Assembly: GCF_900115605.1 (NCBI RefSeq)
Contig: NZ_FOXC01000001.1
Span: 124,001 to 188,000 of the forward strand
Direction: 5' to 3'
DNA length: 64,000 bases
Origin: Halolactibacillus halophilus
GTDB lineage: Bacteria > Bacillota > Bacilli > Bacillales > Amphibacillaceae
Shown in pieces: positions 17,438-28,187 of this stretch (within the stretch, counting starts at the first letter, position 1; each line of letters starts with the position of its first letter). The translations under genes were made by a program, and so were the position numbers. Under the pieces are notes generated by a model. The model ran no database searches. It was given only the letters and a program-made list of their open reading frames with translations, and was not told the origin of the DNA.

Positions 17438-17480
17438 GAAAGAACCACCTTTTGAGTCACAGACTAAAAGGTGGTTTCTT
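17438..17480. terminator. Bidirectional terminator between the LiaF-like gene and engB
   Basis: AAAGAACCACCTTTT pairs with AAAAGGTGGTTTCTTT, one base bulged, with an inner AGTC/GACT stem. T runs occur on both sides, so it can end both convergent transcripts. Confidence 0.85.
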
Positions 17481-17483
17481 TGA

Positions 17484-18065
17484 TTAAAGAAAGCGTTCTA
17501 TTTCTCGCCAAGCGTCATCTTTACCTTGTCCAGTTTCACTCGAGAACGGAACAACAACATCGCCTGCTTCTAACTGAAGTGTATCCTTGACACGTTTAAT
17601 ATGTTTATGAATTTGCGATTTCTTTAACTTATCAAGTTTCGTCGCCACAACAATGACCGGCAACTCATAATGTTTGAGAAATTCATACATTGAAATATCA
17701 TCTTTTGATGGCTCATGGCGTAAGTCAACGACAAGAACGGTTGCCTTTAAATTTTCACGTTCAGAGAAATAGGTCTCCAGCATCCGACCCCACGCCTCAC
17801 GTTCTGTCTTTGAAACTTTCGCATAGCCGTAACCTGGCACATCAACAAAGTGAAAGAATTCATTGATCAAGTAAAAATTCAACGTTTGAGTCTTTCCTGG
17901 CTTTGATGACGTTCGTGCAAGTGCCTTACGGTTAATCATTTTATTAATAAATGAGGATTTCCCAACATTTGACCGACCCGCTAAAGCGATCTCAGGGTAT
18001 CCCTCACTAGGGTATTGTTTTGGGGCAACAGCACTAATTGTAATATCAGATTTTGTTACTTTCAT
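17484..18065 (-). CDS. engB: Ribosome biogenesis GTPase EngB (YsxC)
   Basis: A 193-residue TRAFAC GTPase, essential for assembly of the 50S subunit in B. subtilis. The G motifs are visible: G1 GRSNVGKS near residue 30, G3 DVPGYG, and G4 TKLDK, with a C-terminal SSETGQG loop as G5. The start codon follows directly on the lon stop codon with no spacer, so the two are translationally coupled, the same arrangement as in B. subtilis (lonA-ysxC). The length equals the family norm. No oddities were seen. Confidence 0.96.
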   Translation of the reverse strand: MKVTKSDITISAVAPKQYPSEGYPEIALAGRSNVGKSSFINKMINRKALARTSSKPGKTQTLNFYLINEFFHFVDVPGYGYAKVSKTEREAWGRMLETYFSERENLKATVLVVDLRHEPSKDDISMYEFLKHYELPVIVVATKLDKLKKSQIHKHIKRVKDTLQLEAGDVVVPFSSETGQGKDDAWREIERFL

Positions 18066-20384
18066 TTACTTCACCTCCACTAATGCATATTTGAGGACAT
18101 CATCCATATGTTCAACCGGAATAAAAGTCATATGATTTTTAACACTCTGAGGAATGTCTTCAAGATCCTTTTCGTTATCCTTTGGAAATAGAATCGTCGT
18201 GATGCCACTTCTATGGGCACTCAATGATTTTTCTTTTAATCCGCCAATTGGTAACACCCGACCCCGTAGCGTAATCTCACCCGTCATACCAACTTCTTTT
18301 TTGATTGGCCGTTTCGTAAGGGCAGAAATCAAAGCAGTCGCCATCGTAATCCCGGCAGATGGGCCATCTTTTGGGGTGGCACCTTCAGGCACATGAATAT
18401 GAACATCATTTTTCTCATAGAAATCAGGTTCAAGCTCTAACACGTCTTGTCTTGAGCGAACATAACTCATCGCTGCTTGAGCTGATTCTTGCATGACATC
18501 GCCTAACTTACCAGTTAATTGTAACTTACCTTTCCCAGGAACAACGCTGACTTCAATGCTTAAAATATCGCCACCAAAGGCCGTGTATGCAAGTCCTGTC
18601 GCTGTTCCAATTAAATCTTCTGATTCACGCTCGCCGTAGCGATACGGGGGATGTCCTAGAAAATCGACTAATTTATTTTTCGTCATGACAATCCGCGTTT
18701 CAGGTGCATCAAGATGTTGCCGAGCTGCTTTTCTAACGAGACTCGCAATTTGACGCTCAAGTTGTCTTACGCCCGCTTCTCTCGTATAGCGCCGGACAAG
18801 TTCTAAAATGGCATCTTTTCGAATTTGTAGATGATTGCCATCTAAACCATGTTTTTTTACTTGTTTAGGTACAAGATAGTTTTTGGCGATAAATTGCTTT
18901 TCAATTTCTGTATACCCTGATAATTGGATCACTTCCATCCGGTCTAAGAGTGGTGCAGGAATACCATCACGCTGGTTAGCCGTTGCAAGAAAAAGTACTT
19001 GACTTAAGTCATACGGTTCCTCGATAAAGTGATCACTAAATTGATGATTTTGTTCTGGGTCAAGCACTTCAAGCATAGCTGAAGCTGGGTCACCCCTGAA
19101 ATCATTGGCCATTTTATCTATCTCATCTAACAGAATAACTGGATTAACTGTTCCGACCTTTTTCATTGCTTGCATCATACGACCCGGCATCGCCCCAACA
19201 TATGTCCGGCGGTGGCCTCTAATTTCTGACTCATCTTTAACACCACCTAGTGAGACACGCGTGAACCGGCGCCCCATCGCCCGGGCAATAGACTGAGCGA
19301 GCGAAGTTTTCCCAACCCCCGGTGGACCGACAAGACATAAAATGGGGCCACTTAAATCATGGGTTAGTTGTTGTACCGCAATAAATTCTAAGATTCGGGC
19401 TTTAATTTTTTCTAAACCAAAGTGATCTTGATCAAGTACTTTTTCAGCTTTATGAATATCTAACATATCAGGCGTCATCTCTTGCCAAGGCAACTGAATT
19501 AACCAGTCTAGATAATTTCTTATAATACCAGATTCGGCTGACGTTTGTGGAATCCGCTCAAACCGGTCCAATTCACTTTTGGCCAGTTGTTTAATCCTAT
19601 CTGTCATATCACTAGCTTCAATTTTCTTAAGTAAATCACTCACATCTTTTTGTTTACCATCTTTATCGCCGAGTTCTTTTTGAATGACCTTTACTTGTTC
19701 ACGAAGATAAAATTCTTTTTGTGATTGTTCAATTGTCTTTTTCACTTTTTGATTGATTTGTTTTTCAAGCTTTAGTAATTCTTGTTCATTTGACAACATC
19801 TGAATCAGTACTTTAGCCCGCTCTTCCAAATCAATCAGATCAATCAACAGTTGTTTTTGACTCACTTTGATATTTAAATACGAACTCACCACGTCACTAA
19901 CATGGGAGAGGTCATCAATGTCCATAATATCTTGATACGTTTCTTTTGATAATTTTGGTGATAAGTCAACATAACGTTTGAACCCATCTGAAATTGACCG
20001 AATATACGCATCTTCTTTTAATTCACTTTCTGGCTTGACTTCAGATAACTTATCAACATCTGCGATATAATAGTCATCATGTTTCGTCATAGCTGACGTT
20101 TCAGCCCGGTAGAGTCCTTCAACTAAGATACGAAACGTGCCGTTTGGTAATTTCAACATTTGTTTGATATAGCCAACAACACCTGTTGTAAACAATTCTT
20201 CTTGTTTTGGTACCTTCACACTTGTATCACGCTGGGCAACAAAAATCACGCGTCTATCCCCAGCCATTGCTTTCTCAACCGCATCAATCGATACTTTGCG
20301 ACCAATATCTAAATGCATGACGACGTTCGGAAATACAACTGTGCCTTTTAGTGGTACGAGTGGTATATGTGGTTTTTTCGCCAT
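18066..20384 (-). CDS. lon: ATP-dependent protease LonA
   Basis: A 772-residue Lon protease. An N-terminal substrate-recognition domain (residues 1-200) leads into a long coiled coil, the AAA+ module with Walker [12 protein letters not shown], and the C-terminal protease with the Ser-Lys dyad S676 (PKDGPSAG) and K719 (GLKEK). It degrades misfolded and regulatory proteins in the cytoplasm. GAGGGATGG lies close to the ATG. It is the first gene of lon-engB. In spore-forming relatives a second gene, lonB, stands between clpX and lonA; there is none here, only 128 bases. Confidence 0.97.
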   Translation of the reverse strand: MAKKPHIPLVPLKGTVVFPNVVMHLDIGRKVSIDAVEKAMAGDRRVIFVAQRDTSVKVPKQEELFTTGVVGYIKQMLKLPNGTFRILVEGLYRAETSAMTKHDDYYIADVDKLSEVKPESELKEDAYIRSISDGFKRYVDLSPKLSKETYQDIMDIDDLSHVSDVVSSYLNIKVSQKQLLIDLIDLEERAKVLIQMLSNEQELLKLEKQINQKVKKTIEQSQKEFYLREQVKVIQKELGDKDGKQKDVSDLLKKIEASDMTDRIKQLAKSELDRFERIPQTSAESGIIRNYLDWLIQLPWQEMTPDMLDIHKAEKVLDQDHFGLEKIKARILEFIAVQQLTHDLSGPILCLVGPPGVGKTSLAQSIARAMGRRFTRVSLGGVKDESEIRGHRRTYVGAMPGRMMQAMKKVGTVNPVILLDEIDKMANDFRGDPASAMLEVLDPEQNHQFSDHFIEEPYDLSQVLFLATANQRDGIPAPLLDRMEVIQLSGYTEIEKQFIAKNYLVPKQVKKHGLDGNHLQIRKDAILELVRRYTREAGVRQLERQIASLVRKAARQHLDAPETRIVMTKNKLVDFLGHPPYRYGERESEDLIGTATGLAYTAFGGDILSIEVSVVPGKGKLQLTGKLGDVMQESAQAAMSYVRSRQDVLELEPDFYEKNDVHIHVPEGATPKDGPSAGITMATALISALTKRPIKKEVGMTGEITLRGRVLPIGGLKEKSLSAHRSGITTILFPKDNEKDLEDIPQSVKNHMTFIPVEHMDDVLKYALVEVK

Positions 20385-20463
20385 CCCATCCCTCTTCTCT
20401 TAAAACTCAATACGTATCCGCACGTATTGATGGTTAGTATTTATCATATATTAGATAAGGAAT

Positions 20464-20493
20464 AGAAAATCCCTTGTGAGACACAAGGGATTC
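20464..20493 (-). terminator. Terminator after clpX
   Basis: AATCCCTTGTG pairs perfectly with CACAAGGGATT around a 3-base loop, followed by TTCT in the minus direction, 20 bases after the clpX stop codon. The U tract is weak. Confidence 0.7.
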
Positions 20494-20512
20494 ATAGTTC
20501 CTATCCTTTTCA

Positions 20513-21760
20513 TTAAGCAAGCTCTGAGCCATCTTCAAGTAACAATTTCGGATGATTTGCTTCATCTTCAACTGTTGCTTTTGTGATGACACATGTCTTA
20601 ATATCTTCACGTGACGGTAATTCATACATCACATCAAGCATAATCCCTTCAAGGATCGAACGAAGACCACGGGCACCTGTATTTCGTTCCATCGCCTTAT
20701 GAGCAATAGCAACAAGGGCATCGTCTTCAAATTCTAAATCAACGCTATCCATTTCAAATAAACGTTTATATTGTTTAACGAGTGCATTTTTCGGTTGCGT
20801 TAAAATTTGTACGAGCGCATCTTGGTCAAGTGGTTCAAGAGCTCCAATAATCGGTAAACGACCGATGAATTCTGGAATCAAACCAAACTTGAGTAAATCC
20901 TCTGGTAAAACTTTTTGTAAGAGTTGTGCTTTGTCCATATCATTAATGTCCGTTTCAGCGCCAAACCCAATCACACGCTTACCTAAGCGACTCTTAATGA
21001 TTTGGTCAATGCCGTCGAAAGCTCCCCCAACGATGAATAATACGTTGGTCGTATCGATTTGAATAAACTCTTGATGTGGGTGCTTACGCCCCCCTTGTGG
21101 TGGTACACTTGCGACAGTACCTTCTAAAATTTTAAGTAACGCTTGTTGTACACCTTCACCACTAACATCACGTGTAATTGATGGATTTTCTGATTTACGT
21201 GCGACTTTATCAATCTCATCGATATAGATAATCCCTTTTTCAGCTTTTTCGACATCGTAATCCGCTGCTTGAAGTAGCTTAAGTAAGATATTCTCAACAT
21301 CTTCCCCAACGTAGCCTGCTTCAGTCAGAGATGTCGCATCGGCAATCGCAAATGGTACATTCAAAATACGCGCAAGAGTTTGAGCAAGCAATGTTTTACC
21401 ACTACCTGTCGGTCCAATCATGGCGATATTACTTTTTTGAAGTTCGACATCACCGGTTGTTTTTGGCGCGTTAACGCGTTTGTAGTGATTATACACCGCA
21501 ACAGAAAGGTTGCGTTTTGCTTTTGTTTGACCGATGACATAATCATCTAAAATTTGATTGATTTCTTGAGGCTTTGGTACTTCAGTAAAGCTCATTTCCT
21601 CATCTGTACCTAATTCTTCTTCCACAATCTCAGCACATAGGTCGATACATTCATCACAAATATATACCCCAGGACCTGCGACTAATTTCCTTACTTGATC
21701 TTGACTTTTACCACAAAAAGAACATTTTAACTGTCCTTTTTCTTCGTTAGATTTATACAT
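20513..21760 (-). CDS. clpX: ClpXP protease ATPase subunit ClpX
   Basis: A 415-residue AAA+ unfoldase that feeds substrates to ClpP. The N-terminal zinc-binding domain has C13, C16, C35 and C38. Walker A is GPTGSGKT, Walker [11 protein letters not shown], and the IGF-type loop that docks on ClpP appears as VIGFGAE in the expected region. A binding site GAGGTGA precedes the ATG. The gene stands between tig and lon as in B. subtilis but has its own long leader of about 370 bases behind the tig terminator. Length and motifs are normal. Confidence 0.97.
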   Translation of the reverse strand: MYKSNEEKGQLKCSFCGKSQDQVRKLVAGPGVYICDECIDLCAEIVEEELGTDEEMSFTEVPKPQEINQILDDYVIGQTKAKRNLSVAVYNHYKRVNAPKTTGDVELQKSNIAMIGPTGSGKTLLAQTLARILNVPFAIADATSLTEAGYVGEDVENILLKLLQAADYDVEKAEKGIIYIDEIDKVARKSENPSITRDVSGEGVQQALLKILEGTVASVPPQGGRKHPHQEFIQIDTTNVLFIVGGAFDGIDQIIKSRLGKRVIGFGAETDINDMDKAQLLQKVLPEDLLKFGLIPEFIGRLPIIGALEPLDQDALVQILTQPKNALVKQYKRLFEMDSVDLEFEDDALVAIAHKAMERNTGARGLRSILEGIMLDVMYELPSREDIKTCVITKATVEDEANHPKLLLEDGSELA

Positions 21761-22079
21761 TCAGTTCACCTCTCTATAATAACACCATCATATTGATTGA
21801 TTTTGTTTACTTTCATTATCATATCAAAGAATCTTAAAGAATTAAAATAATAGCCCTTATCCCGCTTCAAATCTTCTCTAATCGCCAAATATTTTACTTT
21901 TTAATTACAAAAGCATATGTATTCTATCATAAGTCACAACCGATGTCTTTTAAAAAGATGCCCTATACCTGATATTTTAATTTTAAGTAGGCCATTAAAA
22001 AAGACCAAAAAAAATATGTTGGGTTTTTCTATGTCAACATAGCATCATTCGATTTGCGTGTAGCACACTTTAAATGGTA
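21761..22079 (-). other. Intergenic region between tig and clpX
   Basis: A stretch of about 320 bases with no credible gene on either strand. It is AT-rich, with runs such as AAAAAAAA near 22008. The only features seen are the candidate clpX promoter at 21921-21949 and the tig terminator at its right end. No CtsR-like or CIRCE repeat was recognised. Confidence 0.6.
21921..21949 (-). promoter_or_regulatory. Candidate clpX promoter
   Basis: AAGACA (21949-21944) and TAGAAT (21926-21921) with a 17-base spacer and a TG one base before the -10 (extended -10 form). It would give a leader of about 150 bases ahead of clpX. Confidence 0.45.
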
Positions 22080-22112
22080 GAAAACAAGGCGATCTTAGAT
22101 CGCCTTGTTTTA
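22080..22112 (-). terminator. Terminator after tig
   Basis: A perfect 14-bp stem, AAAACAAGGCGATC with its complement around a 3-base loop, ending in TTTT, 22 bases beyond the tig stop codon. Confidence 0.85.
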
Positions 22113-22134
22113 CTCCATCATATAATCAGTGAAC

Positions 22135-23421
22135 TTACTTCGTTACGCTATTGTCTACTAAGAAGTCAATTGCTTTTTTGAATTTAAGGTCATCTTTAAT
22201 CGCGTCTGTGTTACCACCTAGCATTTGTGTTAGTTGTTCCATTTCTAGGTTGTACATTTCAGCCATTGATTGAAGTTCTTCTTGTACGTCTTCATCTGTT
22301 GCTTCAAGGTTTTCAACTTGAGCAATTGCTTCAAGAACAAGATTTGTTTGAACGCGTTTGTCAGCATCACCTTTCATTTGGTCTTTCAGTTGATCTTCTG
22401 TTTGACCTGAGAATTGTGTATACATTTCAAGCGTCATACCTTGTTGTTGTAAGCGTTGTTCAAACTCACGTACCATACGGTCTAACTCTGAATCAACCAT
22501 TGCTTCTGGAATGTCAATATCAGCATTTTCAGTCGCTTGGTTAATCAGTGATTCACGCACAGCTGCGTCCGCTTCGTTTTGTTGTTGTTCTTCAAGACGT
22601 TTCTTTGTTTTCTCTTTAAGTTCAGCAAGTGTTTCCACTTCATCATCCACATCTTTAGCAAACTCATCATCCATTTCTGGTAATTCTTTTGCTTTTACCT
22701 CATGGATTTTAACTTTGAACGTTGCTGGTTGACCTGCAAGGTTTTCAGCATGGTATTCTTCTGGGAAAGTAACTTCTACTTCTGTTTCTTCGCCCGTTGT
22801 TTTACCAATTAATTGTTCTTCAAATCCAGGAATAAATGAATCTGAACCAATTTCTAATGAATGGTTTTCAGCTGCGCCACCTTCAAATGCTTCGCCATCA
22901 ACGAAACCTTCGAAATCTATAACAACAGTGTCGCCATTTTCAATTGCGCCTTCTTCTTTTACCACTAATTCAGCAAGTGATTGACGTTGGTTACCTAAGT
23001 CATTTTCGACATCTTCATCTGTTACGTTAACATCTACAGATTCTACTTCTAACCCTTTGTAGTCACCAAGTGCAACTTCTGGCTTCACTGTTACTTTTGC
23101 TGTAAAGTGTAGTGCTTCACCTTTTTCGATTTGTGTAATATCGATTTCTGGTTGATCAACTGGTTCAATACCTGCTTCGTCAACTGCGTTAGAATAAGCT
23201 TCTGGTAGAACGATATCTACTGCATCTTGATAAAGTGACTCTACACCAAAGCGTTGTTCGAACATGCCGCGAGGAATGCGTCCTTTACGGAACCCTGGTA
23301 ATTGTACGTCTTTTACGACTTTTTTGAAGGCTTCATCAAGCGCTTCGTTGAATTGTTCTGCTGATACTTCTACGGTAAGAAGACCTTCATTGCCTTCTTT
23401 TTTTTCCCATTTAGCTGTCAT
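22135..23421 (-). CDS. tig: Trigger factor, ribosome-associated chaperone
   Basis: A 428-residue chaperone with peptidyl-prolyl isomerase activity. The N-terminal ribosome-binding signature is [17 protein letters not shown], the form of the GFRxGxxP motif that docks at the tunnel exit. The FKBP-like domain lies near residues 160-250 ([20 protein letters not shown]), followed by a long helical chaperone domain. The sequence is markedly acidic, as is common in halophilic and alkaliphilic Bacillaceae. GGAGGG fits the ATG at 23421; the frame start at 23439 lacks a binding site. The order ysoA-tig-clpX-lon is conserved with B. subtilis. Confidence 0.97.
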   Translation of the reverse strand: MTAKWEKKEGNEGLLTVEVSAEQFNEALDEAFKKVVKDVQLPGFRKGRIPRGMFEQRFGVESLYQDAVDIVLPEAYSNAVDEAGIEPVDQPEIDITQIEKGEALHFTAKVTVKPEVALGDYKGLEVESVDVNVTDEDVENDLGNQRQSLAELVVKEEGAIENGDTVVIDFEGFVDGEAFEGGAAENHSLEIGSDSFIPGFEEQLIGKTTGEETEVEVTFPEEYHAENLAGQPATFKVKIHEVKAKELPEMDDEFAKDVDDEVETLAELKEKTKKRLEEQQQNEADAAVRESLINQATENADIDIPEAMVDSELDRMVREFEQRLQQQGMTLEMYTQFSGQTEDQLKDQMKGDADKRVQTNLVLEAIAQVENLEATDEDVQEELQSMAEMYNLEMEQLTQMLGGNTDAIKDDLKFKKAIDFLVDNSVTK

Positions 23422-23596
23422 TAAAATTCCCTCCATCATTACATATATATTAATATTATTTGCCGTTCATCTATGATACTTTAGCTCTGTTTCACAACCG
23501 AACGCAAACTACAACCACTACATTATAACATAAACCTTTTCTGTTTCAAGATTTAGTGTTCAAGTGATGACAAATTTCTTAAACAATTGACCGCTT

Positions 23597-24571
23597 CTAT
23601 TCTTCTAGTAGTGAAAAATAGAGTTGTTCTGTCTCCATTAACTGTATCATTTTGTCTTCTGCTTCTTTTGAAACAGCATGTTTAGGATCATGAAAAGCTT
23701 GATTAACTATGGAAACAATCGCTTCTTTAAGAAGACCGGCATCTTCATCTTCTATGAAAGGATAACGCACATAAATATAGCGTTCAAGAATTTGCATGGC
23801 TAGTCGGTAAAAAGAAGGATTGTTCTCCTCCAAATCGTGCAACATCGTTTGTACTGCCTTATAAATCGGGTGATCGGTAAAATACGGATATATCTTTGGA
23901 TTTAGCATCATCTCTTGATTAAATTTATGTATCGCAACCACCTCATCAATCCGATTTGCCTGCATCAGACTGATAATCACCGACTGAACAACTGGATGAG
24001 TCTCACTTGTTAGTAACGTTTTAAATATTTCTAAATAAGGTGTAATATCAGATTGTTGTAGATGATTAATCAAATGCCACTGAGCGAGGGTATTGTGATG
24101 ATTAATCGCATCATTTAGTTCTCGTTTAGTTACATTAATTTCTGAGCTGACTTCTTCATCAACAAGTGGCTCATTAATTTCTAGTAAATTTTCAAATTGA
24201 TGACGATATGTCGCATCAGTCACGTCAACGAGTACCGTTTCTAATAATTCTTTTACTTTTTTATGTTTGTGAAATTGAAACAGCAGCGTCGCATAAATAT
24301 GTATGTATGTCAGATAATCGTCTGTATGTTGGTCAATTAATTCTTCTAAAAATCGTTCGGCTTCTTTTAAATCTCCTAATTCAGCTAAACAGGTTACTTT
24401 TGCGACCATGATGTCAACATCATGAATACCGTAGTCAATTAGCTCTTCAAAGACGGGTAAAGCTCTTTTATACTGATGGCTTTTAAAGTAGTCGAAGGCT
24501 TCTTTCTCAAGCCGCGTTTGTTCTTTCGGGAACAAGACAAGCTTACCTGAATCTTGATTTTTTCTTTTCAT
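23597..24571 (-). CDS. ysoA: TPR-repeat protein, YsoA-like
   Basis: A 324-residue soluble helical protein. Residues 20-110 show TPR-like helix pairs (AFDYFKSHQYKRALPVFEEL and AKVTCLAELGDLKEAERFLEEL), and later parts remain helical but less regular. It corresponds in position, immediately upstream of tig, to B. subtilis YsoA, a TPR protein of unknown function. GGAGGTGA fits the ATG at 24571. By its family it should act as a protein-protein scaffold; no catalytic motif is visible. The symbol is given on synteny and repeat type and is less certain than the fold. Confidence 0.75.
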   Translation of the reverse strand: MKRKNQDSGKLVLFPKEQTRLEKEAFDYFKSHQYKRALPVFEELIDYGIHDVDIMVAKVTCLAELGDLKEAERFLEELIDQHTDDYLTYIHIYATLLFQFHKHKKVKELLETVLVDVTDATYRHQFENLLEINEPLVDEEVSSEINVTKRELNDAINHHNTLAQWHLINHLQQSDITPYLEIFKTLLTSETHPVVQSVIISLMQANRIDEVVAIHKFNQEMMLNPKIYPYFTDHPIYKAVQTMLHDLEENNPSFYRLAMQILERYIYVRYPFIEDEDAGLLKEAIVSIVNQAFHDPKHAVSKEAEDKMIQLMETEQLYFSLLEE

Positions 24572-24704
24572 TTCTTCACCTCCTAGCATTGGCTATATTC
24601 GTTATATCTCCACAATCATGAATCTATGTATTTTATCCTAGTTACAAGGATACCCTAAAAAATAAAAAAGTAAACAGGACTTTCAAACATTTATGACTGT
24701 TCAT

Positions 24705-24944
24705 TTATTTATTTTTCATCCCTTTTAGTGCGCGTATATCTTCATCAACTGACCACGCTTTTTCTTCCACTAACTGGCGTACGTCTTCAATCGCTTGATC
24801 TTCATATAAATGAATCACGTTCTCTTCTAGAAACTTCACAAATTGATCCGCAGCAACACTACCGATTTCTAAATCAAATTCTGTCTCTAAATAACCTCTG
24901 ATTGCATCTGTCGCTTTTACATACTCATCTCTATTTAAAGTCAT
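24705..24944 (-). CDS. DUF2164 family protein
   Basis: A small acidic protein of 79 residues with the pattern of DUF2164 (RDEYVKATDAIRGYLETEF, IGSVAADQFVKFLEENV, YEDQAIEDVRQLVEE). GAGGTG is placed 6 bases before the ATG at 24944; a GTG at 24953 lies inside that binding site and is rejected. It has no signal peptide or membrane segment. The function of the family is unknown. It stands alone between ysoA and the tRNA genes, in the same orientation. Confidence 0.75.
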   Translation of the reverse strand: MTLNRDEYVKATDAIRGYLETEFDLEIGSVAADQFVKFLEENVIHLYEDQAIEDVRQLVEEKAWSVDEDIRALKGMKNK

Positions 24945-25030
24945 AGTTTTCACCTCATTTCGCTAAAGTATTAAAAAGACTACTCACCCATTATAACGTA
25001 AAATGCTTATAGCTGCAGGAACATCATAAC

Positions 25031-25065
25031 GAAAAACCTCGTAACCATATGGTTACGAGGTTTTA
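25031..25065. terminator. Terminator after the tRNA genes
   Basis: CCTCGTAACC pairs perfectly with GGTTACGAGG around ATAT; A and T runs flank both sides, so it works for the tRNA transcript on the minus strand. Confidence 0.85.
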
Positions 25066-25070
25066 AAAAG

Positions 25071-25144
<74 letters not shown>

Positions 25145-25148
25145 ATAA

Positions 25149-25222
25149 TGGAGCGGGTGAAGGGAATCGAACCCTCATCATCAGCTCGGAAGGCTGAGGT
25201 TTTACCACTAAACTACACCCGC
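25149..25222 (-). tRNA. tRNA-Gly (anticodon UCC)
   Basis: A full cloverleaf: acceptor GCGGGTG with CACCCGC, D arm GTAGTTTAGTGGTAAAAC, anticodon loop CTTCCGA (anticodon TCC, reading GGA/GGG), and TΨC arm with GTTCGATT. Discriminator U is followed by an encoded CCA (25151-25149). It lies 4 bases upstream of tRNA-Arg in the transcript. Confidence 0.95.
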
Positions 25223-25378
25223 ATGGATTAATTAATGTCAATTATTTCTCTAACAGACAAATTATATTATAGTTTTTTTGACGGTCAATGTCAATATCTT
25301 TTCAGTATTTTTGTATTTTACTTAGGCGTATCGCTAACATGATATAGGTCAATAATGCCTATACTTTTATATTGACCT

Positions 25379-25407
25379 TAAGACAAAGGGCCTCTGGCCC
25401 ATTGTCA
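25379..25407 (-). terminator. Hairpin after yfcE
   Basis: GACAATGGGCC pairs with GGCCCTTTGTC (one mismatch) around AGA just after the stop codon. The following tract is only UUAAGG, so termination may be weak. Confidence 0.5.
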
Positions 25408-25920
25408 TTACAAGGTATATTCTGTGGCTAACTCTTTTACTTCTTTGCCGTTTAATTGATAAAAATTAATCTTATAAGTGTGATCATCCCAAGACAAAAT
25501 TGCGTACGTTTCTTCGCGTCTCCCGCGCGGTAGACGAATACTTCCTGGATTAATAACGATTTGATCCCCCATCTTTGTCGCATGCGCCAAATGTGAGTGG
25601 CCATGACAAACAACTGTCGCTTGTTGCTCTGATGCTTGATAGGTGATTGGGTCAAGTGTCATCTTCACGTTATGATGATGACCGTGCGCTACAAAAAAGC
25701 GCGTGCCTTTAATATCTACCGTTAAATCTTCAGGGTACTCTGAATCATAATCACAGTTACCTGTTACCTTCAAAAAATCAACCATAGCTGGATGATTGTA
25801 ATCGAGTTCTGAGTCACCACAGTGAATCATCCCATCAACTTTATCTTGATACTGATCTTTTAATTGTTGAACTTCATCTGTAAATCCGTGACTGTCACTT
25901 GTAATTAATACTGTTGGCAT
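25408..25920 (-). CDS. Metallophosphoesterase, YfcE/YsnB family
   Basis: A 170-residue calcineurin-like phosphodiesterase. The metal-binding motifs are in order: SDSHG near residue 8, HCGDSE, GNCDYD, AHGHHH and HGHSH. The family hydrolyses small phosphodiesters; YfcE acts on artificial substrates in vitro, and the cellular substrate is not settled. It follows rdgB by 15 bases, the same pair as ysnA-ysnB in B. subtilis, and is co-transcribed with it. Length and motifs are normal. Confidence 0.9.
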   Translation of the reverse strand: MPTVLITSDSHGFTDEVQQLKDQYQDKVDGMIHCGDSELDYNHPAMVDFLKVTGNCDYDSEYPEDLTVDIKGTRFFVAHGHHHNVKMTLDPITYQASEQQATVVCHGHSHLAHATKMGDQIVINPGSIRLPRGRREETYAILSWDDHTYKINFYQLNGKEVKELATEYTL

Positions 25921-25935
25921 TTGTTCATCTCCTTG

Positions 25936-26526
25936 TTATTGCTGTTCTATCCAATCAGCAAGTTTTCTTAATGCATTTCCTCGGTGGCTGATTGCTGCTT
26001 TTTCTTTATGATTGAGTTCAGCCATTGATCGCATTTCGCCATCCGGCTGAAAAATCGGATCATATCCAAAACCATTTTCCCCACGTCTCTCACATAAAAT
26101 CTTGCCCTCACAATATCCATGCTCGACGATTGTTTCTTTTCCTGGCTCACTGACTGCAATCGCACAAACAAACCGAGCGGTACGGTCTTTTTCTGCTACA
26201 CCTTTTAAATTTTCAAGTACTTTATCGATGTTTTTCTCATCATCTTTTTCAAGTCCCGCATAACGCGCTGAATACACACCCGGTTCTTTGTTTAAAGCAT
26301 CGATCTCTAAACCTGAATCATCACTAATCACTGGCATATTTAATAATGTGGCAATCGCTTCTGATTTCAATGTGGCGTTTTCACTAAATGTTGTGCCCGT
26401 TTCTTCGACATCCTCAATCGGGTCTAAGTCTAACAGCGAGATTACTTTTATGCCCTTAGGTTCAAATAAGACTTTAAAGTCACTCACTTTTCCTTGGTTT
26501 TTCGTCGCAATTAATATTTTATCCAT
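25936..26526 (-). CDS. rdgB: dITP/XTP pyrophosphatase (RdgB/HAM1)
   Basis: A 196-residue NTP pyrophosphatase that removes deaminated purine nucleotides (dITP, XTP) from the pool. N-terminal ATKNQGKV and the central SDDSGLEIDALNKEPGVYSA are signatures of the family, as is the C-terminal SHRGNALRKL. B. subtilis has ysnA here, fused in order rph-ysnA-ysnB. In this window a Fic gene on the opposite strand has come between rph and rdgB, so rdgB needs its own promoter; none was recognised with confidence in the 208-base gap. Confidence 0.95.
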   Translation of the reverse strand: MDKILIATKNQGKVSDFKVLFEPKGIKVISLLDLDPIEDVEETGTTFSENATLKSEAIATLLNMPVISDDSGLEIDALNKEPGVYSARYAGLEKDDEKNIDKVLENLKGVAEKDRTARFVCAIAVSEPGKETIVEHGYCEGKILCERRGENGFGYDPIFQPDGEMRSMAELNHKEKAAISHRGNALRKLADWIEQQ

Positions 26527-26734
26527 TTTTTAACTCCTATAATTATTAGAATATTTAATATCATATTTCTTATCCATAGTGACATCTTATCACTATTATT
26601 TCAACTATTTCAATAATCTTGTCGCCTTATATTTTAAGTTTGATGTTGCATCTGTTTTTTGACGCCAGAGGTAGACTCCAGTAAAATGATTATATAATCA
26701 TAATTTACACACATACAAATAGAGGTGAATAATC

Positions 26735-27340
26735 ATGGTATTAGATAATAAATTAGGATTATCAGACCAAGTAGCGCTGGCCAAAGCAGAAGAAAAAATC
26801 AGTAAACAAAAGGCAAAAGATTTACATGATACAGGAAAAATCAACGAGATGGCGATTGGTACATTTAAAGGACTAGCAGACATTCATAGGTACTTATTTT
26901 CTGATGTTTACAATTTTGCAGGGGAAATTCGTCAAGTAAATATCGCGAAAGGCAACTTTAGATTTGCGCCAGTCATGTATCTCGAGGCATCTCTTGACTA
27001 TATAGAAAGCATGCCACAAAACACTTATAAAGACATCATCAAGAAATACGTCGAAATGAACATTGCTCATCCATTTCGCGAGGGTAATGGACGTAGCACG
27101 AGAATCTGGTTAGATTTAATTTTGAAAACGGAATTAAATAAAGTGATCAATTGGAATTTGGTGGATAAAGAAAAATATTTATCAGCTATGGAACGCAGTC
27201 CTGTTAATGACTTAGAGATTAGATACTTACTGTTGGATGCTTTGACAGATAAAGTAGATGACCGAGAGCTTTACTTGAAAGGCATTGATGTCAGTTATTA
27301 TTATGAGGGATATTCGGAGTATACAACTGAAGATTTATAA
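26735..27340 (+). CDS. Class III Fic-domain protein adenylyltransferase
   Basis: A 201-residue Fic protein. The catalytic motif is [12 protein letters not shown] at residues 112-123, complete with the essential His and the anion-binding Gly and Arg residues. The C terminus has S187-YYY-E191-G192, matching the inhibitory (S/T)xxxE(G/N) motif at the place where class III Fic proteins such as Neisseria NmFic carry it (S182/E186). The family transfers AMP to target proteins and is autoinhibited by the Glu and by oligomerisation; DNA gyrase and topoisomerase IV are targets of relatives. AGAGGTG precedes the ATG. It is read against its neighbours and interrupts the usual rph-rdgB pair, so it is likely an acquired gene. 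There is no antitoxin gene beside it. Confidence 0.9.
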   Translation: MVLDNKLGLSDQVALAKAEEKISKQKAKDLHDTGKINEMAIGTFKGLADIHRYLFSDVYNFAGEIRQVNIAKGNFRFAPVMYLEASLDYIESMPQNTYKDIIKKYVEMNIAHPFREGNGRSTRIWLDLILKTELNKVINWNLVDKEKYLSAMERSPVNDLEIRYLLLDALTDKVDDRELYLKGIDVSYYYEGYSEYTTEDL

Positions 27341-27380
27341 TTGACATACCTCTATCTAGAACACGTAATCAAATAATTAG

Positions 27381-27426
27381 AAACACCGCTAAATCAACAA
27401 TCAAGTTGGTTTAGCGGTGTTTTTGA
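27381..27426. terminator. Terminator between the Fic gene and rph
   Basis: AAACACCGCTAAA pairs with TTTAGCGGTGTTT, with an inner CAAC/GTTG stem. T runs on both sides allow it to serve both convergent genes. Confidence 0.85.
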
Positions 27427-27437
27427 TTTTTGTTATC

Positions 27438-28187
27438 TTACTTTACTTCCGTGTTTATTAATTCCGCATAAGCGCCAATCGCTTCTTTTTGGTATTCAAA
27501 CAAATCATTAATGCCTTTCTCTGCTAGAGCTAACATATCAAGTAATTGTTGGTGAGTGAAAGTTGATTCTTCGCCAGTACCTTGTACTTCAACAAACTCA
27601 CCCTTACCTGTCATAACGATATTCATATCAACAGCCGCTTCAGCGTCTTCAACATATTCAAGGTCTAAAATACTTTCACCGTCCGGCATGACGCCAACAG
27701 AAATCGCCGCTAAATAATCAGTGAGTGGGATGGTTTCAAGGACGTTGTTGTCCACAAGTTTACCTAAGGCTAGCACCATCGCAACAAATGCGCCCGTAAT
27801 TGATGCGGTACGTGTTCCACCGTCTGCTTGAATGACATCACAATCAACCCAAATCGTGCGTTCGCCTAATTTGTCTAAGTCAACAACGGCTCTAAGCGCG
27901 CGTCCAATTAAGCGCTGGATTTCCATTGTGCGACCACTTATTTTTCCTTTAGCGGCTTCACGAATATTTCTTTGTTGGGTGGCACGTGGCAACATTTGGT
28001 ATTCTGCTGTAATCCAACCCTTCCCTTGATTACGCATAAATGGTGGGACGCGCTCTTCAATCGACGCATTACAAATGACTTTTGTATCGCCCACACTAAT
28101 AAGAACAGATCCCTCTGGGTATTTAACGTAGTCTGTTTCAATCGTAATATTTCTTAGTTCATTGTTTAATCGGTTATTTGGTCTCAA
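27438..28187 (-). CDS. rph: Ribonuclease PH
   Basis: A 249-residue phosphorolytic exoribonuclease that trims the 3' ends of tRNA precursors. It opens [17 protein letters not shown], typical of the family; [14 protein letters not shown] and the phosphate-binding region follow, and it lacks S1 or KH domains, as expected. In B. subtilis the order is racE-gerM-rph; the germination gene gerM is absent here, and 257 bases separate rph from murI. The C terminus ends normally. No oddities were seen. Confidence 0.96.
   Translation of the reverse strand: MRPNNRLNNELRNITIETDYVKYPEGSVLISVGDTKVICNASIEERVPPFMRNQGKGWITAEYQMLPRATQQRNIREAAKGKISGRTMEIQRLIGRALRAVVDLDKLGERTIWVDCDVIQADGGTRTASITGAFVAMVLALGKLVDNNVLETIPLTDYLAAISVGVMPDGESILDLEYVEDAEAAVDMNIVMTGKGEFVEVQGTGEESTFTHQQLLDMLALAEKGINDLFEYQKEAIGAYAELINTEVK

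Noticed and set aside
22227-22732. Plus-strand open frames opposite tig
   Set aside because: They are low-complexity complements of the acidic tig coding sequence and have no start signals.
25323-25380. Hairpin GGTCAATA/TATTGACC beyond yfcE as a regulatory RNA
   Set aside because: It can fold, but there is no promoter, conserved core or U tract to support a function.
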